From Zychaea mexicana (taxonomy: Eukaryota; Mucoromycota; Mucoromycetes; Mucorales; Lichtheimiaceae): a stretch of 64,000 bases of DNA. Below the pieces are notes generated by a model, which searched no databases, had not been told where the DNA came from, and worked only from the letters and a program-made list of their open reading frames with translations. The position numbers and the translations under genes were made by a program. Each line of letters starts with the position of its first letter. The first letter of the stretch is position 1. This document shows, one piece after another, positions 13,733 through 24,569 of this stretch. The DNA is taken from NCBI RefSeq assembly GCF_025766255.1, contig NW_026516806.1, positions 1-64,000 on the forward strand, written 5' to 3'.

Positions 13733-13793
13733 GGTCGTTGCCAAAAGCAACCGGAGTGCTGCGTTAGGCGCCAAAGTAGTCCGAGTACACTAA
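10936..13793 (+). CDS. STE20/PAK-like protein kinase with long basic Ser-rich tail, 802 aa
   Basis: Five exons (10936-11328, 11437-11539, 11634-11836, 11986-12117, 12216-13793) give 803 codons. The kinase domain covers about residues 25-290. Seen directly: VAIK (Lys50), HRDIKCDN (Asp148, Asn153), DFG (167-169), an SPE in place of the usual APE, and IDIWALGIVILEI. The glycine loop is poor (SAQGGVYRC). The layout and the HRDIKCDNIFL loop suit the STE20/PAK group, which acts downstream of Rho-type GTPases in polarity and MAPK signalling; no CRIB or PH domain is seen. The tail (~510 residues) is acidic at first, then basic and Ser/Lys-rich, with a CAG-encoded Gln run near the end. The ATG at 10936 was chosen because the frame upstream is only Ser-Leu repeats from a CT-rich leader. 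Substrates are unknown. Confidence 0.88.
13690..13729 (+). repeat. CAA/CAG run encoding poly-Gln in the kinase tail
   Basis: A mixed CAA then pure CAG tract codes for about 14 Gln about 20 residues before the kinase stop codon. The frame is maintained. Confidence 0.85.
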
Positions 13794-14666
13794 ATCTGTT
13801 TTCTATTTCTCTTATTTTTTCTTATAAGCATGCATGTCTCTATTCCCAATCAATCAACCAACTCACACTTTGAGCATATTATTGTAGCAGGTCTTATACC
13901 GCAATCACATACGCACAACTGACTTATAACGACCCCACTTCACCCCACAATTACTACCTCTTGTTTCTTAATACGCTCTCGCCCGTTATCATTATTCATT
14001 ATCATTATCACTCTTTTATTTATTATTCTTCCTATTATATCCATAAGCTTACTTACATCTGAATGTAGTATTTTCCTTGAGATCCGCCTCTTTCAGAACT
14101 AACAAGGAAGTACCACACTCATTGTTGCACTATGCAACACAAGAGATGTTGTACACTGCATAATGCGTAACCGACCGTTGCACACGCAGACCACGCAGCA
14201 TGTGTGCTACAATACATACAGTGGTTCCCTGTTTTATTTTACTTCAATAGCATCAATCTTTAAATCACTTCAGTATTCTCGCGTACCCGCTTCATGAATA
14301 TGGCAGAGCTTTAATCTCTCCCGCTTTGAAGTGTCAACCTTCGACGATTTTTCAGCCCCCTTTCAGGTTGAATTTGGGGCACCACTGCACTTTTAATATG
14401 ATGTGCACAGAAATACCAACTAGTACATATTGCAAATAGCGTGTTATGTGTTTTGATTGACCCATCCAATATATCATCAAGTAAGCTGTATTATCGTGAA
14501 CCCGTACGTGCCATATAATGGTAGTATAGTAAACACATGGAACAAACACTCAACAGATGGTACCATGAAGAATTTCCTTGTGTACAATCCTCCTCAGCTG
14601 CCGCGGAGTAGGCCGTGACTATGTATTAAATGTACACCTAGTATAGCGGGGATCACATCGGGTGCG
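13794..14666. other. Intergenic, no gene seen
   Basis: This is AT-rich sequence after the kinase stop, presumably its 3' UTR followed by unassigned DNA leading into mobile-element debris. I found no domain or splice-supported exon on either strand. Confidence 0.4.
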
Positions 14667-14900
14667 CTTTCGCATGCAAACTGCTCCCACATCAGCTAAT
14701 TCGGAACTAGGAATGTGAGAAATTTGACAAGTTGACCTCCGAGATAGCAATGAACGGTAGTTCATCAGGTCGTGTTGATGTAGCCTTGCATTTAGGTGAA
14801 ATTGAATTTAGGGTCATACACAATACTTTCCGGAAGCAGCTATTGCAGCGGTTGATCATACTGGAAAACCTCTTTTCGCCCATTTTGACACACGTCTAGA
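14667..14900 (+). repeat. Dispersed repeat copy 1 with decayed coding frame
   Basis: The first ~120 bases closely resemble 54570-54690 in the same orientation: shared blocks include gcaaactgctccca, taggaatg, gacattcgagata-like sequence and aatgaacgg. In this copy an open frame reads SEIAMNGSSSGRVDVALHLG and runs to about 14900, so the repeat seems to derive from a protein-coding gene. The other copy has a stop in the matching Ser stretch. I do not recognise the family with confidence. It lies 0.7 kb upstream of the Harbinger relic, but I see no evidence that it belongs to it. Confidence 0.6.
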
Positions 14901-15605
14901 TGATGGCATCCCAATCATAAAGATACATAGTACTCTTCTTCAACCAACACAGTTCCATTTCCGTTGTAGCGAGACAAAAAGCTGGGGCATCATTTTCATT
15001 CTTTCCTTTAGACCTTCCTAATTTGGAAGCTAAGGATCGGTTCGTCGCAATCTTTTTTTTTGTTCTAATAGTAGAGAATGTGATGTGTAGTTCTGTATAT
15101 ATGCTTAGTATTTTTTCGTTTCTTCTACTAATACACTCAGACTTCTGATTTTGAGACCAAGCCTTTTAAAAATTTGCACAAGCCGAGGTTGGGTTAGAAT
15201 GAACTTTAGGAATACAAACAATATTTGACATGCTTCATGCTACTTGTGTCTCGTCCGATTATTCACTCATGCCACTGCCACCCTCTTACAGTAGTGCCAT
15301 ATGTGCTCGGCACACCACTGGTTCAGTTATGCGGCACAAATATTGACATGTCATGTTCTTCGGCATCCAAAATCTCAGAGCGCCTTTCGTGCGCTTGTGA
15401 CTTGCGAATTCTGGGATGGAACTACACGCGTTAGCCGCGGTGAAATAAACTTTACTCCTATCTGCTCAACATGACAAACGAACACACCATAATTGCAACC
15501 ACCATGATCCATAATGCGACTTCAATTGTAGGGGAAAAGTTACTAATGTTAGCTTTCACTTGATTGAATTAAAGTTAATTTTTGATATTTTTTTGTCTAC
15601 AATAG
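14901..15605. other. Interval before the Harbinger relic, no gene assigned
   Basis: The missing N-terminal part of the transposase would be expected here, but I could not find an exon that matches it. One open stretch of about 70 codons near 15225-15434 has no family features. I searched by eye for terminal inverted repeats and TWA target duplications and found none. Confidence 0.4.
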
Positions 15606-16495
15606 GTCAGCCGAGATCACACCCCAAATGAAGTATGCGAAGTAATGGTCAACCGGCTTACTATTCGCGAAAACTTTGAGAAGTGGTCAGGCGGAACGGA
15701 ATGGGGTATGTCTACAGGCTTTGTCAGCAAATGTTTCTATCGCGTGACTGGGGTGATCAAGAAGTTGATGTTGACTGATTTTTGTCTTGGCCTGTTGAAG
15801 AAGAACGCAAGTCGATTGCTGCGCGCATAGAATCCAAGACCGGCTTCCCCTGGTGTGTCGGTTTTGTCGATGGCACTCATATCAACTTTGCTCAAAGACC
15901 CAAAGAACAAGGCGAAGTTTACTTCAACCGCAAATCACGCTACTCCATGAATCTTCAGATCATATGTGATGATAACCGCTATATCCGATCCATCTGTTGC
16001 GGATGCCCTGGTTCTATGAGCGACGCAAGCGTATTTAGCAGCCAATCTCTTCCAGGACTGTTTCCTGATGCCCATTTTTCAGGAAACGAATATTTAATTG
16101 GTGATTCTGGATATGGGCTTACGACGCGTCTGATCACCCCATACCGCAGTCCAACAGCCCGACTGCACAAGGATTACGAAACGTTCAACTTCCAGCATGC
16201 ATCAGGTAGGGTGGCTGTTGAAAATACGATTGGTATATTGAAAGGAAGGTGGCGCTTTTTGAAGAATGTCCCATTGCAACTGAGATCCAAGGACGAATTC
16301 GAAAAGCTAAACAATATAATCGTTGCAACATGTCTTCTCCATAACTATCTCTTCCGACGCAATGATAAATGGGATCCGGACACTGAAAACGATAATGGAA
16401 GCAATGAGCATAGCACATCATCACAGCTTTCAGACGCAGAAGGGAAAAGAGACCTCCTGAAAAACATTGTAGTTGATTTTACATCTAGACAATAA
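15606..16495 (+). pseudogene. PIF/Harbinger DDE transposase, frameshifted and N-terminally truncated
   Basis: The 3' frame (about 15782-16495) carries the DDE_Tnp_4 nuclease fold typical of PIF/Harbinger elements: GFVDGTHI (first Asp), CCGCPGSMSDASVF, IGDSGYGL (second Asp), and VENTIGILKGRW (catalytic Glu), then ATCLLHNYL. The 5' part (15606 to about 15778, starting after an acceptor-like AG) lies in another frame and encodes the helix-turn-helix-like region ending FVSKCFYRVTGVIKKL. The frames meet in a T-rich stretch near 15779-15786, where one missing base would join TDF to SWPVEEER. The catalytic triad looks intact, but the frameshift and missing N terminus mean it is probably dead, barring an assembly error. 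The C terminus is Asp/Ser-rich. Confidence 0.85.
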
Positions 16496-16524
16496 ACTTT
16501 TGTTTATACATAAAATGCCAGTGA

Positions 16525-17112
16525 CTACTCGTATACATTTTCAATTATCTGTTTGGCTTCGTCAGTAGTCTTTCCAAGTTTCAACAGCTCAATGAAAAAC
16601 TTGGTTCTGTCACTAGCGTAAGTCTGCTGTTCTTGTGCCTGGGACGCACGTTTCTGTTCTGCCAATCGCGCCTTCTCCAATTGCAGTCTCTCATGCTCGA
16701 GCTTGAGATTTTTCGACTCTAACTTGCGTCGTTTGGCTTCATTGACCGAGTAAACGGCAGTAAAGTTTCTGCCGCGTGGCACATTATCGTCGTCGTCGTC
16801 GTCATTGTCAGAGCCGCTTTCTACCCTGCTGGAAGCAATGCTGTTCACCTCCTCATTCTGTGGCTCCGGACTGGGTGCAGCCTGCTCCAATAATCGTTCC
16901 CTTGATTCGTCTTGCAGTTTTGGAACGTGACCGCGAGGATTGAGGTATCGATGGCTGCTGATGCCAACGTAAATGTCAAGAAGCTCATCGCAATCTTCTT
17001 CTTCTTGGAGCAATTCGCTTTCGTCGTTGCAAAGCAGCTGTCGTTGCATGCTTTTCTGGATGAGCTTATTAATTTCACGTAATGTCCTTTGTCGTTGACT
17101 GATTTTTGACAT
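16525..17112 (-). CDS. Harbinger-associated coiled-coil ORF, 195 aa
   Basis: This single-exon ORF converges on the transposase with 29 bases between stop codons. The N-terminal ~75 residues are acidic and contain HRYLNPRGHVPK. From memory this resembles the extreme N terminus of Harbinger transposases in related fungi, the very part missing from the neighbour. The middle is Asp-rich. From about residue 125 a Lys/Glu/Leu-rich coiled coil (KLEHERLQLEKARLAEQ) runs to a short C-terminal helix (FFIELLKLGKTTDEAKQIIE). Such tails are typical of the second, DNA-binding protein of PIF/Harbinger elements, which works with the transposase. I cannot see a clear Myb/SANT domain. It could be a chimera of both element proteins. 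Confidence 0.6.
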   Translation of the reverse strand: MSKISQRQRTLREINKLIQKSMQRQLLCNDESELLQEEEDCDELLDIYVGISSHRYLNPRGHVPKLQDESRERLLEQAAPSPEPQNEEVNSIASSRVESGSDNDDDDDDNVPRGRNFTAVYSVNEAKRRKLESKNLKLEHERLQLEKARLAEQKRASQAQEQQTYASDRTKFFIELLKLGKTTDEAKQIIENVYE

Positions 17113-19044
17113 TGGAAGGTGGAAGGTAATAACGTAGTGTGTGAAATAAGGTAACAGAAACGTGCAAAATTTAAGTAACGTTGACGCGAAACGCGTAACA
17201 GCTCATGTTGAAAGTTTATCCGTGATTATGACTTTGCCGCATCAAATTATCCCAAGCGTGAAACCCCCTATTGGAAGGATCGTGTCTGTCCCGCTACACG
17301 CTTTTGGTTCCCAGGGCAACCGATGGATGGTTGCGCTAAAACATCTTTGTATCGTTTTTAAATTTTTGATTGGTAAGTAGCAATACAAGAGTTTCCCCGA
17401 GAAACCACACTGCAAAGCGCATATATAAAAGGAGCGTTGGCTCACTATGATATCAAACGCAAACGCGTTTTACTCGTCTTTCTTTTCGTACAGAACAGCA
17501 CTTGTCACAGTCCACTCAATGGTTGCGGATACATTTTCATCTGACGTAGCCGCACGCCTATGCTTTGATTCCGATAGCAAATGACATATGATTCAAATAT
17601 ATCGGCAGGAGCCCAAGTAGTTCGTGTTATTCGAAATAAATCCATAGTGCTAGAGCAAGCGTCGAGGGTATGTGTTGGAAGAGACGGAGGACGAAAGCAA
17701 AATGTAAATGCCGAATTTTTATTTTGTTAGCAGGCATGATCCTTTACAGCTATTATAAAATTTCGGAGAAACTGCCTTTCACTGACCCCCTTTTTTTGAA
17801 AAGCGTTACCATGTCCCTTACTGTACGTGAAAATGCTTATGATACGTAGTAGTTATATCTGTGCGATTTGAGCAGAATTTGAAATTGATCAGTTTTTTTA
17901 AGAACAATTTATTGTTCTCCGTGGCAAAACAATCCGCTAACACTTCAATGCAAGGCATCACGATTGACTGCAGAGCCGAACTTGTAAGCGATGAAGCTCA
18001 TTCATATATCACCACACTTATTGTAAGCATATCTTATACAAAGTTTTGAATCATCGGTTACTATGGTCTAAGGTGGTATATGTTCGCCAAGTTTTTAAAA
18101 TATTCTTTGCCATTGGATTTGCTTCCAGAGTGTAATTGATATAGAGTGCGTGAATATAGTAACTGGTCCGTGCTTAAGCGCTGTACACACACTCTCTTTT
18201 ACCAACCTATGATAACTACCTATCATCAATTCCTTGATGGTTTACGTAAATTTATGCATGCAAGAAGAGCATCGGTAATGTCTTAAATGCATGCTTTCTT
18301 TACCGTTAAAATTCGGAAAGGAACCGGCCATAGAGAAAGAGAAAACAACCTTAGCAGTTCGCATTAAAAATTTACGGGAAACAAAGTTTTTGCTTTGAAT
18401 CCCTCCAATAGACAGTATTTCAAATTACATTTCAAGCCACGTTGCGGTGGAAAAAGGTAAAATTTACAACATGTTCACGAGTACCATCTCCAGGCATGCA
18501 TAATCACATATGCATGACACTGCAAGATTTCAGTTTGTATTTGAATGATGATGCTTCATGTCATCACTTTAAAAAGCTTCATATACTCAATCCGCAGTTT
18601 GCCATATGTTTCGTGCCTGGTACAGAATATATAGATACGATACTACTTAGAGCTTATTTTATCTTTTTATATCGTTGACCTACATTTCTCACTGTCTGAT
18701 AATTGCCAGATAGTATGTGTCAATAAAAGATGATGAAGGAAACGCCGAAAAGTCGTTCGCTGAAAGATTAAAACAAGAGGGTGAAGACCCCGTTGATGGG
18801 ATGCATACGCGGTTATATTAAATGTCCCTAAATATAAGGAAAAGGGGACCACTCCCCATCGTATCTCTACATCTTCTTTCCTCGCACTAGAGCTTGCTAG
18901 GTGTTGGTTATCATATGCTTGCTGCTGTATTTGGTCATTTGCATAATCCTTTATATAGAATATTATGATGCTTTCCTATTCCACTGGTTTCTTTTATTTC
19001 TCCATTTCCTTGATTTTTTTTTCTTTGCACTGTTTGATGTTATT
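17113..19044. other. Intergenic, with a TATA box and short ORF near 17.4 kb
   Basis: A strong TATA sequence (tatataaaag) lies at 17422-17431. A 45-codon ORF (ATG near 17447, MISNANAFYSSF at the start) follows at promoter-like distance. The protein matches nothing I know and no downstream exon is convincing. The rest of the interval, up to the cortical protein start, is AT-rich with no gene seen. Confidence 0.35.
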
Positions 19045-21412
19045 ATGACATTTTACGATTCCCACCATCAACAAAAATATTTACCGCTACGTCCTGATGC
19101 TACTACAAATGAAGATGGCGACAATTCTATGACGGTGCCACGAAAACCCATTATGACGAATAGTTTGCCACTTCTTAGTACATCAGCAGCAACATCTGGT
19201 TCAACTGCCACATCGAACACAACGACAGTCGAGAAAAAACATGCCAATAGATACAAAATTGATATCAATCTCGCCACGGAAATTAGTCATAATCTCTTAT
19301 CGAAAATCCGCACTATGCAACAAACCATACAGAGCCAGGAACAAACCATATCAGCATTAAGGTTGGAAAAACTGGATATACAACGAAATCTTGACTTGTT
19401 AGCGGATCGCTTACGGTCTAAATGTGAAACTGAAGGCAAGTTCCATCACTATTATCACTACATACATATATGGCAAAGAGAAGGGACAAAGAGAAAATAC
19501 GTTTTTTGTTGACATTACAACTGTAACTCCTTCCTAATAGAACGATTAAATGCCGAAATATGGAATCTTGAAGTCAGCCGACAAGAGCAAATGGAACAAA
19601 ACCAGGCACTAAACCAAGCGCTAGCACGTTCGCACATGGACCAGGCACGTATGATCCGGCAGCAAACACTCGTAAACCAAGAGTTGGAGCTTTTAAAAGC
19701 TGTTCAAGACTCATGGTCCCGTGAAGATAGCGACAACAGTGAGCAAATGTCACAGCTCAATGAAATGGTTCAGCAGCGACGAAAGGAGGCAGCCGCTCTG
19801 TTATCAACCTCCCCACAGCCTACGATTGTTGAGACTAGTTTGAGCTCATCAAACAAAGATAAGGAGCAGGACAAGCGATATCAAATTACTAAAAAGCTGG
19901 TCGACGAGCATGTACGGAACATCGGCGACGGTATCGAGGACTACGATGATGATGATGCCAGCAGCTACACCTCTGACCCGACTGCAAGAAACATCGACGA
20001 TATCTCGACACGTTGTCAACAAAAGAAAGAGCATGAAGAGAGAACTGCCATTGACTGTGTGATAACTCGCGAGCAGCAAAAGCATCAATTGGATGACGAA
20101 GATTACGGCGTATGCATCGTAAAAAAACAATGTCAGCACCAGCAAGATAGGCCACACACATGGACATTTACAGAGCTCCCTCCGGTGTCAAATTTAGATA
20201 CGATCGCCGATGAAGAACGGAGGCAGCAACATCAGCGAGTCGAATATAACGACAACGACAATCAACACTGCGGCAAGATAATGCGCCGCAGTTTATCAAC
20301 CAGCGTGAGACTTCGTCGCACTTTATCTGCTATGTCTTCATCATCACTCCTCCGCGTCGACGAAAACCAGCTATTAGTAACCGATGGTATCCGTCTCAAG
20401 CACAAAAAGGTTCTTGCAACAGGAGACTGGATGTGGAAGTTCACACGCAATAAGACCACGCGGGTAGGCTTCTCCACCGAGCGACGTCACCTTCGTTTTG
20501 TTTGGTTAGAGCCAGGTGCCAGAACTTTGTATTGGAAGAACCGTGCCACATCAGAATCTCCTAAAAGCGGTAATATATTATCATTATCATTTGTATTCAT
20601 TCAATGAAGTAACACGACTTGTAGCGGAAGGAAGGGGGCGAGAGAATGAAGTAGAGAAACATCATGTATACTAACTACTATCACTGAACTATAGCGCGTA
20701 TCAAGTCATTTGTTGTCGAAATCCCCAAGGATGAAAAACAGATACCTGTCTTGGTTTTTCGAGCTGAAGATCGAGAAATTAAAGTTCAATGCATGAGCCT
20801 GGATACACATTCTAATTGGGTTCAGGTAAAAATGAGTGATATAACCGAGATGCTAGCCATCGTTTGATCGTTGCATATCTAATTACCATGAGGAACAAAC
20901 TTGCTGTCTGATAGGCACTCGGATATACTATTGGCATGGGATCGCTACGGCGCGTTAGCAGACGATCGCGCCTTTTCGGCGGTGAATCAGGAGCTTTGAG
21001 TCAACGATCATCTCGCTTCTTCCGCCGTGTACCTACCATACGATCATTAAGAAGTATATCCTCATTTTGTCGGAGAGAAAACGATTATAGGGATAGTGGT
21101 GTCGCTTCCACGACGTCATGGGGTGATTTCGATTACCAACAACAACAAAGGCATCCGCATGAGCATCAAACACAACAAGGCGACTGCAACAATCTCAGCT
21201 TGGATCCCATCGGCAGTGCAAGTGGGTTCAGCAGTGCTCTTAGCAGCAACTTTGATCCAAATAGCTTAGAGCAGCAACAAAGCTCTCAACTGCATCGTAA
21301 AGTTTCAAAAAGAATATCACGAAGGCTTACTTTTGGAGCATATAAGCAACATCAACCGTTTGCTATTGATGTACAAAACTCACAACCATACGACTCAAAA
21401 CTACAATGCTAA
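19045..21412 (+). CDS. Num1/Mcp5-type cortical anchor: coiled coil plus C-terminal PH domain, 682 aa
   Basis: Exons are 19045-19435, 19541-20569, 20695-20825 and 20915-21412, giving 683 codons. A coiled coil begins near residue 80 (ATEISHNLLSKIRTMQQTIQ) and continues into exon 2. Residues about 405-528 form the meiotic cell-cortex PH domain: GDWMWKFTRN, then RRHLRFVWLEPGARTLYW, then a basic SFVVEIPKD strand, ending HSNWVQALGYTIGM. This PH type binds PI(4,5)P2 in Num1 (budding yeast) and Mcp5 (fission yeast), which anchor dynein or mitochondria at the cortex. The tail is basic and Ser/Arg-rich. Compared with Num1 it is short. Intron 1 needs a GC donor (GAAG|GCAAGT). The ATG at 19045 follows a T-rich, hydrophobic-looking leader that I treat as untranslated. 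Confidence 0.9.
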
Positions 21413-22348
21413 AATCTCTTGACAAACTCACATTACTGCAACAACACAAGCTATCATATCAAGTCCGTATATTTCTTACATTAGGCTATGCTTAAACTTC
21501 TATATCTCTAACATATGCCTTACATTCATCATCCTTTTATTGGAGAAATATTCATTAAACTTATTAGAAAACGACAACAGCACTCTTATACTACAGTATA
21601 TACATAATATCCCTTATATTAGCCGGTATCTTGTTACATTACACTAAGTAAACAGTAAATAAACTCATTCTTCCAAGACTTCAATGCATACTGAATTATA
21701 TTATTGCATTGCTGATCACCACTATTAACGTAAATTCTAGTACAGATACATTTTTGTACCCTTTTTTTCTTGTCGTGTACACTTAATGACGCCAGCTAAT
21801 ATTTTCAAGAGGCGTACGATGGCGTCCCTCTTCTATGACATCGTATAGCAAAAACAAACAACCGTGTTTAAATATATACATTAAATTCAGCCTGATCATA
21901 ACAACTGCGGTGACGGATATACGGAAGGGCAAAAGAAGATCTGTAAATATCGCTGTCATCAAATACACTAGCACCAGTAATACACGGAGAGAAGCAAGCT
22001 AAAGCGGTAACGATACATAGAAATGCGTTGGCGGGCGGTGGTAACGCTTCTAGACAATTAAGACGAGCAGTGGTGAAAGTCATAAAATACCGCGGATGCT
22101 CATAGAGTTTCATAGCTATCATACAGCATCCCGCAGAACTACAAGAATTTTTCTTTCACTTGCAATCCTCCGCTAAAGCAGTAGATAAGAAATACGACTG
22201 CTGTGATGGCCACTGCACACGTTGTCATACTACAATTAGTAGACAGCAACACAAAAATGCATTATATGATAGTGAGGTTGTTTATAAATTGCTGTTACTA
22301 CTATGTGAGTATATGAAAACTAAATGATATCTACTAGACACCTACCAT
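21413..22348. other. Intergenic, no gene assigned
   Basis: This holds the 3' UTR of the cortical protein and then AT-rich DNA. An 84-codon ATG ORF on the minus strand (22122-21868) has unremarkable sequence and no family features, so I do not call it. Confidence 0.4.
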
Positions 22349-23409
22349 CTAACCAAGTCATTTGGCCGGACTTCATTTGAATGTTTATGCAACAAGATGT
22401 TATTGAATTGAAGCAAGCCCTTCAAAGTGCCTTAGCACGCGGAATAAGCCAGGATAAATATATTAATACTCTATCACTGGCTCCTCCTTCTCAAATGAGG
22501 GCAACGAAAACCACAGAATACTGAAATATCAAGTCTTTATCGAAGAGTTTGTGGTGTTCGCTATGCAAGCGGTCAATGTGAATGTGGTTAGTATGATAGT
22601 TATATTTTTTTTACCGGGTATATAATGTGCTAGGATAACCATGTATTGTTTCACCTACATATTGCCCTTGACGTCGATGGATTTTTGGATCTTTCTGAGG
22701 CTCTATCGAATCATGTGTTTGGTAAACGAAGCGTAATTGACCAACTTCCGTCTGTACTGCATCTGCAGCTGGCGCGAGATATATTGGAGAAGGTTTAAGG
22801 TAAAAAATGAGTGTCAACATTTTCATATTATACGTACTGTTTGTATTGCCAAATATACTAATTAGCCCCACTGCATCTATTTATTGTGTTAGGTTAATGA
22901 TCGGCTTACACACCCACTACTGTATGTAAGCTATGGTAATGGATACTGCTCTTCAAGTTCCTTCGCTACATCGACATCATTTATATCTGTATCTCAACTC
23001 TTATTTGCTTTATTAGCTGTTCGTCATAGGTTTACCTCAGAAGAAGACAATTGGGGTTTCTCTCGTCTCGTCAACTTTGATCGTATATATCAGCGTGATG
23101 ATGAGACGAACGTGCTCCGTTACTGACGCAGGGCCAAATATGGGTAAGTGCTATTGTGGGCGTATTCATAAGGATACAACCGGCGTGCTGTGGCATGATT
23201 TCATAAAATATGAGTTGATATATCAAAGCAGGAATTTGCTCCACCTCACACTCTGCTCATTTTAAATTACTTCCTTTCTTTTGATGCTACAGCTATGATT
23301 CGAAAAAACAACTTCGTCTCGTAGGCATTAAAAATTCCGGATTTTCAAGATACCTCAATGTTTTATTGCAGCTAATTTCCAAACCAATATTTTCAAAGAT
23401 GTATTTATG
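22349..23409 (+). pseudogene. Permuted relic of a Ubp15/USP7-type ubiquitin protease gene
   Basis: Fragments match the deubiquitinase whose intact 3' part is at 60404-64000. At 22349-22451 lies LTKSFGRTSFECFMQQDV, then IELKQALQSAL (compare [17 protein letters not shown]). At about 22670-22798 lies DVDGFLDLSEALSNHVF, then LPSVLHLQLAR (compare [10 protein letters not shown]) and a stop. Further downstream come fragments that belong earlier in the protein: MATH-domain end RFTSEEDNWGFSRL (about 23020-23080), then DTTGVLWHDFIKY (about 23173-23212), then YDSKKQLRLVGIKNSG and RYLNVLLQL (23294-23370). The Cys-box cysteine is replaced by Arg. Intron-like gaps remain, so this looks like a decayed, rearranged genomic copy rather than a retrocopy. 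Confidence 0.8.
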
Positions 23410-24569
23410 AAGCACCCGCAACATAAAAGAGAGCTAGTACATACATGTTATGCTGTAAAATAAATACAGTATGGGTGTGCCGGTGGGTTACTTTGTTTAT
23501 GTTCCAAATGTGTATAAGTTACTCCCGCTTCAGGTGTATATATATATTTTAATTATTAAAAAGCTACTAATATGCGTACGTATTATAATGGAACAGGAAA
23601 CACTATTGCATTTTAACATTATCTCCCATGTATAATGGATATGATATAATAATGAATAAATGACTTATTGAAAGTAACAGCAAGAGAAAATCATGCAGAG
23701 ATCGGTCAAGTGGGTCTCCTCAAGCACGTCTTCTTGCATAAAGCCGATTCTTCTTTCTTGGGTCAAACAAGCATTACAAGCATGTAGTATTTGCATACAT
23801 AGCGATATGCTCTCGTTTCTCAATTGACACATTATTTCGCTGCCTCCTCGCTTTTCGCTCCCAAAAGAAATCCTTAATAAAAGAGACCGCTGTATGCATG
23901 CCCATAGCATGCCTGCTGCTACTTAAACGCTCCATTATTTTTGAAATATTTTATTGTTTAGCAGTCTCCATTCAAAGTATATGTAAAAAAATTTAAACCA
24001 AACTGTCTACTTAATTAATGCGCGTCAGAATTCACCAATAATAAGAGATCACATGTCCTTTTGGCACTCGGTTGGTAGTGCAAAGGGTGTCTTTTTAGTT
24101 TGCCACATATCACATGTATTCCCGGTGCACCTCACTTCGCTTGCATAACTACAGCCAAGTTATACATGCGGTGTGTGTGCTCTCTCACCTACGTCGTGTA
24201 TTGCATTTTGGGAATCCACTTGCTCCACAATAAAGTTTTGCAGAGCACAGATTACAAAACTTATTGGCACTTGAAAAGCAAATGTAGCAAGTTTTTATTT
24301 TTCCCTCCAAAATCAAAATTGAATAGAGAAAGAGAATACATTCACATATGTATTGTGTATCAGTACAGTAAGACAGAGTAAGTATTATCAGTAAGTAGTA
24401 GTAGTAGTAGTAGTAGTAAGAATAAGAAAGGTAATAAACAGTAATAGTTGCAACAAAAGAAAAAGCACAGGAAAGGGGGTATCTGAACAACGAAAAGAAA
24501 AAAAAAAGAGAGAGAGAAAGAACGAATATGTACACCTCTGCTTCCTTCCACTGGAGTGAGTGGCTCTTC
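23410..24569. other. Intergenic with AT-rich DNA and a TAG microsatellite
   Basis: No gene is seen. The right end probably contains the 3' UTR of the Pex24-type gene. A TAG/GTA trinucleotide run (about eight units) sits at 24394-24419, followed by an A/G-rich stretch near 24495-24520. Confidence 0.5.

Noticed and set aside
18901..19044. Hydrophobic N-terminal extension of the cortical PH protein
   Set aside because: No ATG at its beginning and built from T-rich leader sequence; Num1/Mcp5 proteins have no N-terminal membrane helix.
21868..22122. Minus-strand ATG ORF of 84 codons
   Set aside because: Protein-like in parts but no homology recognised, no promoter and no neighbouring exon.
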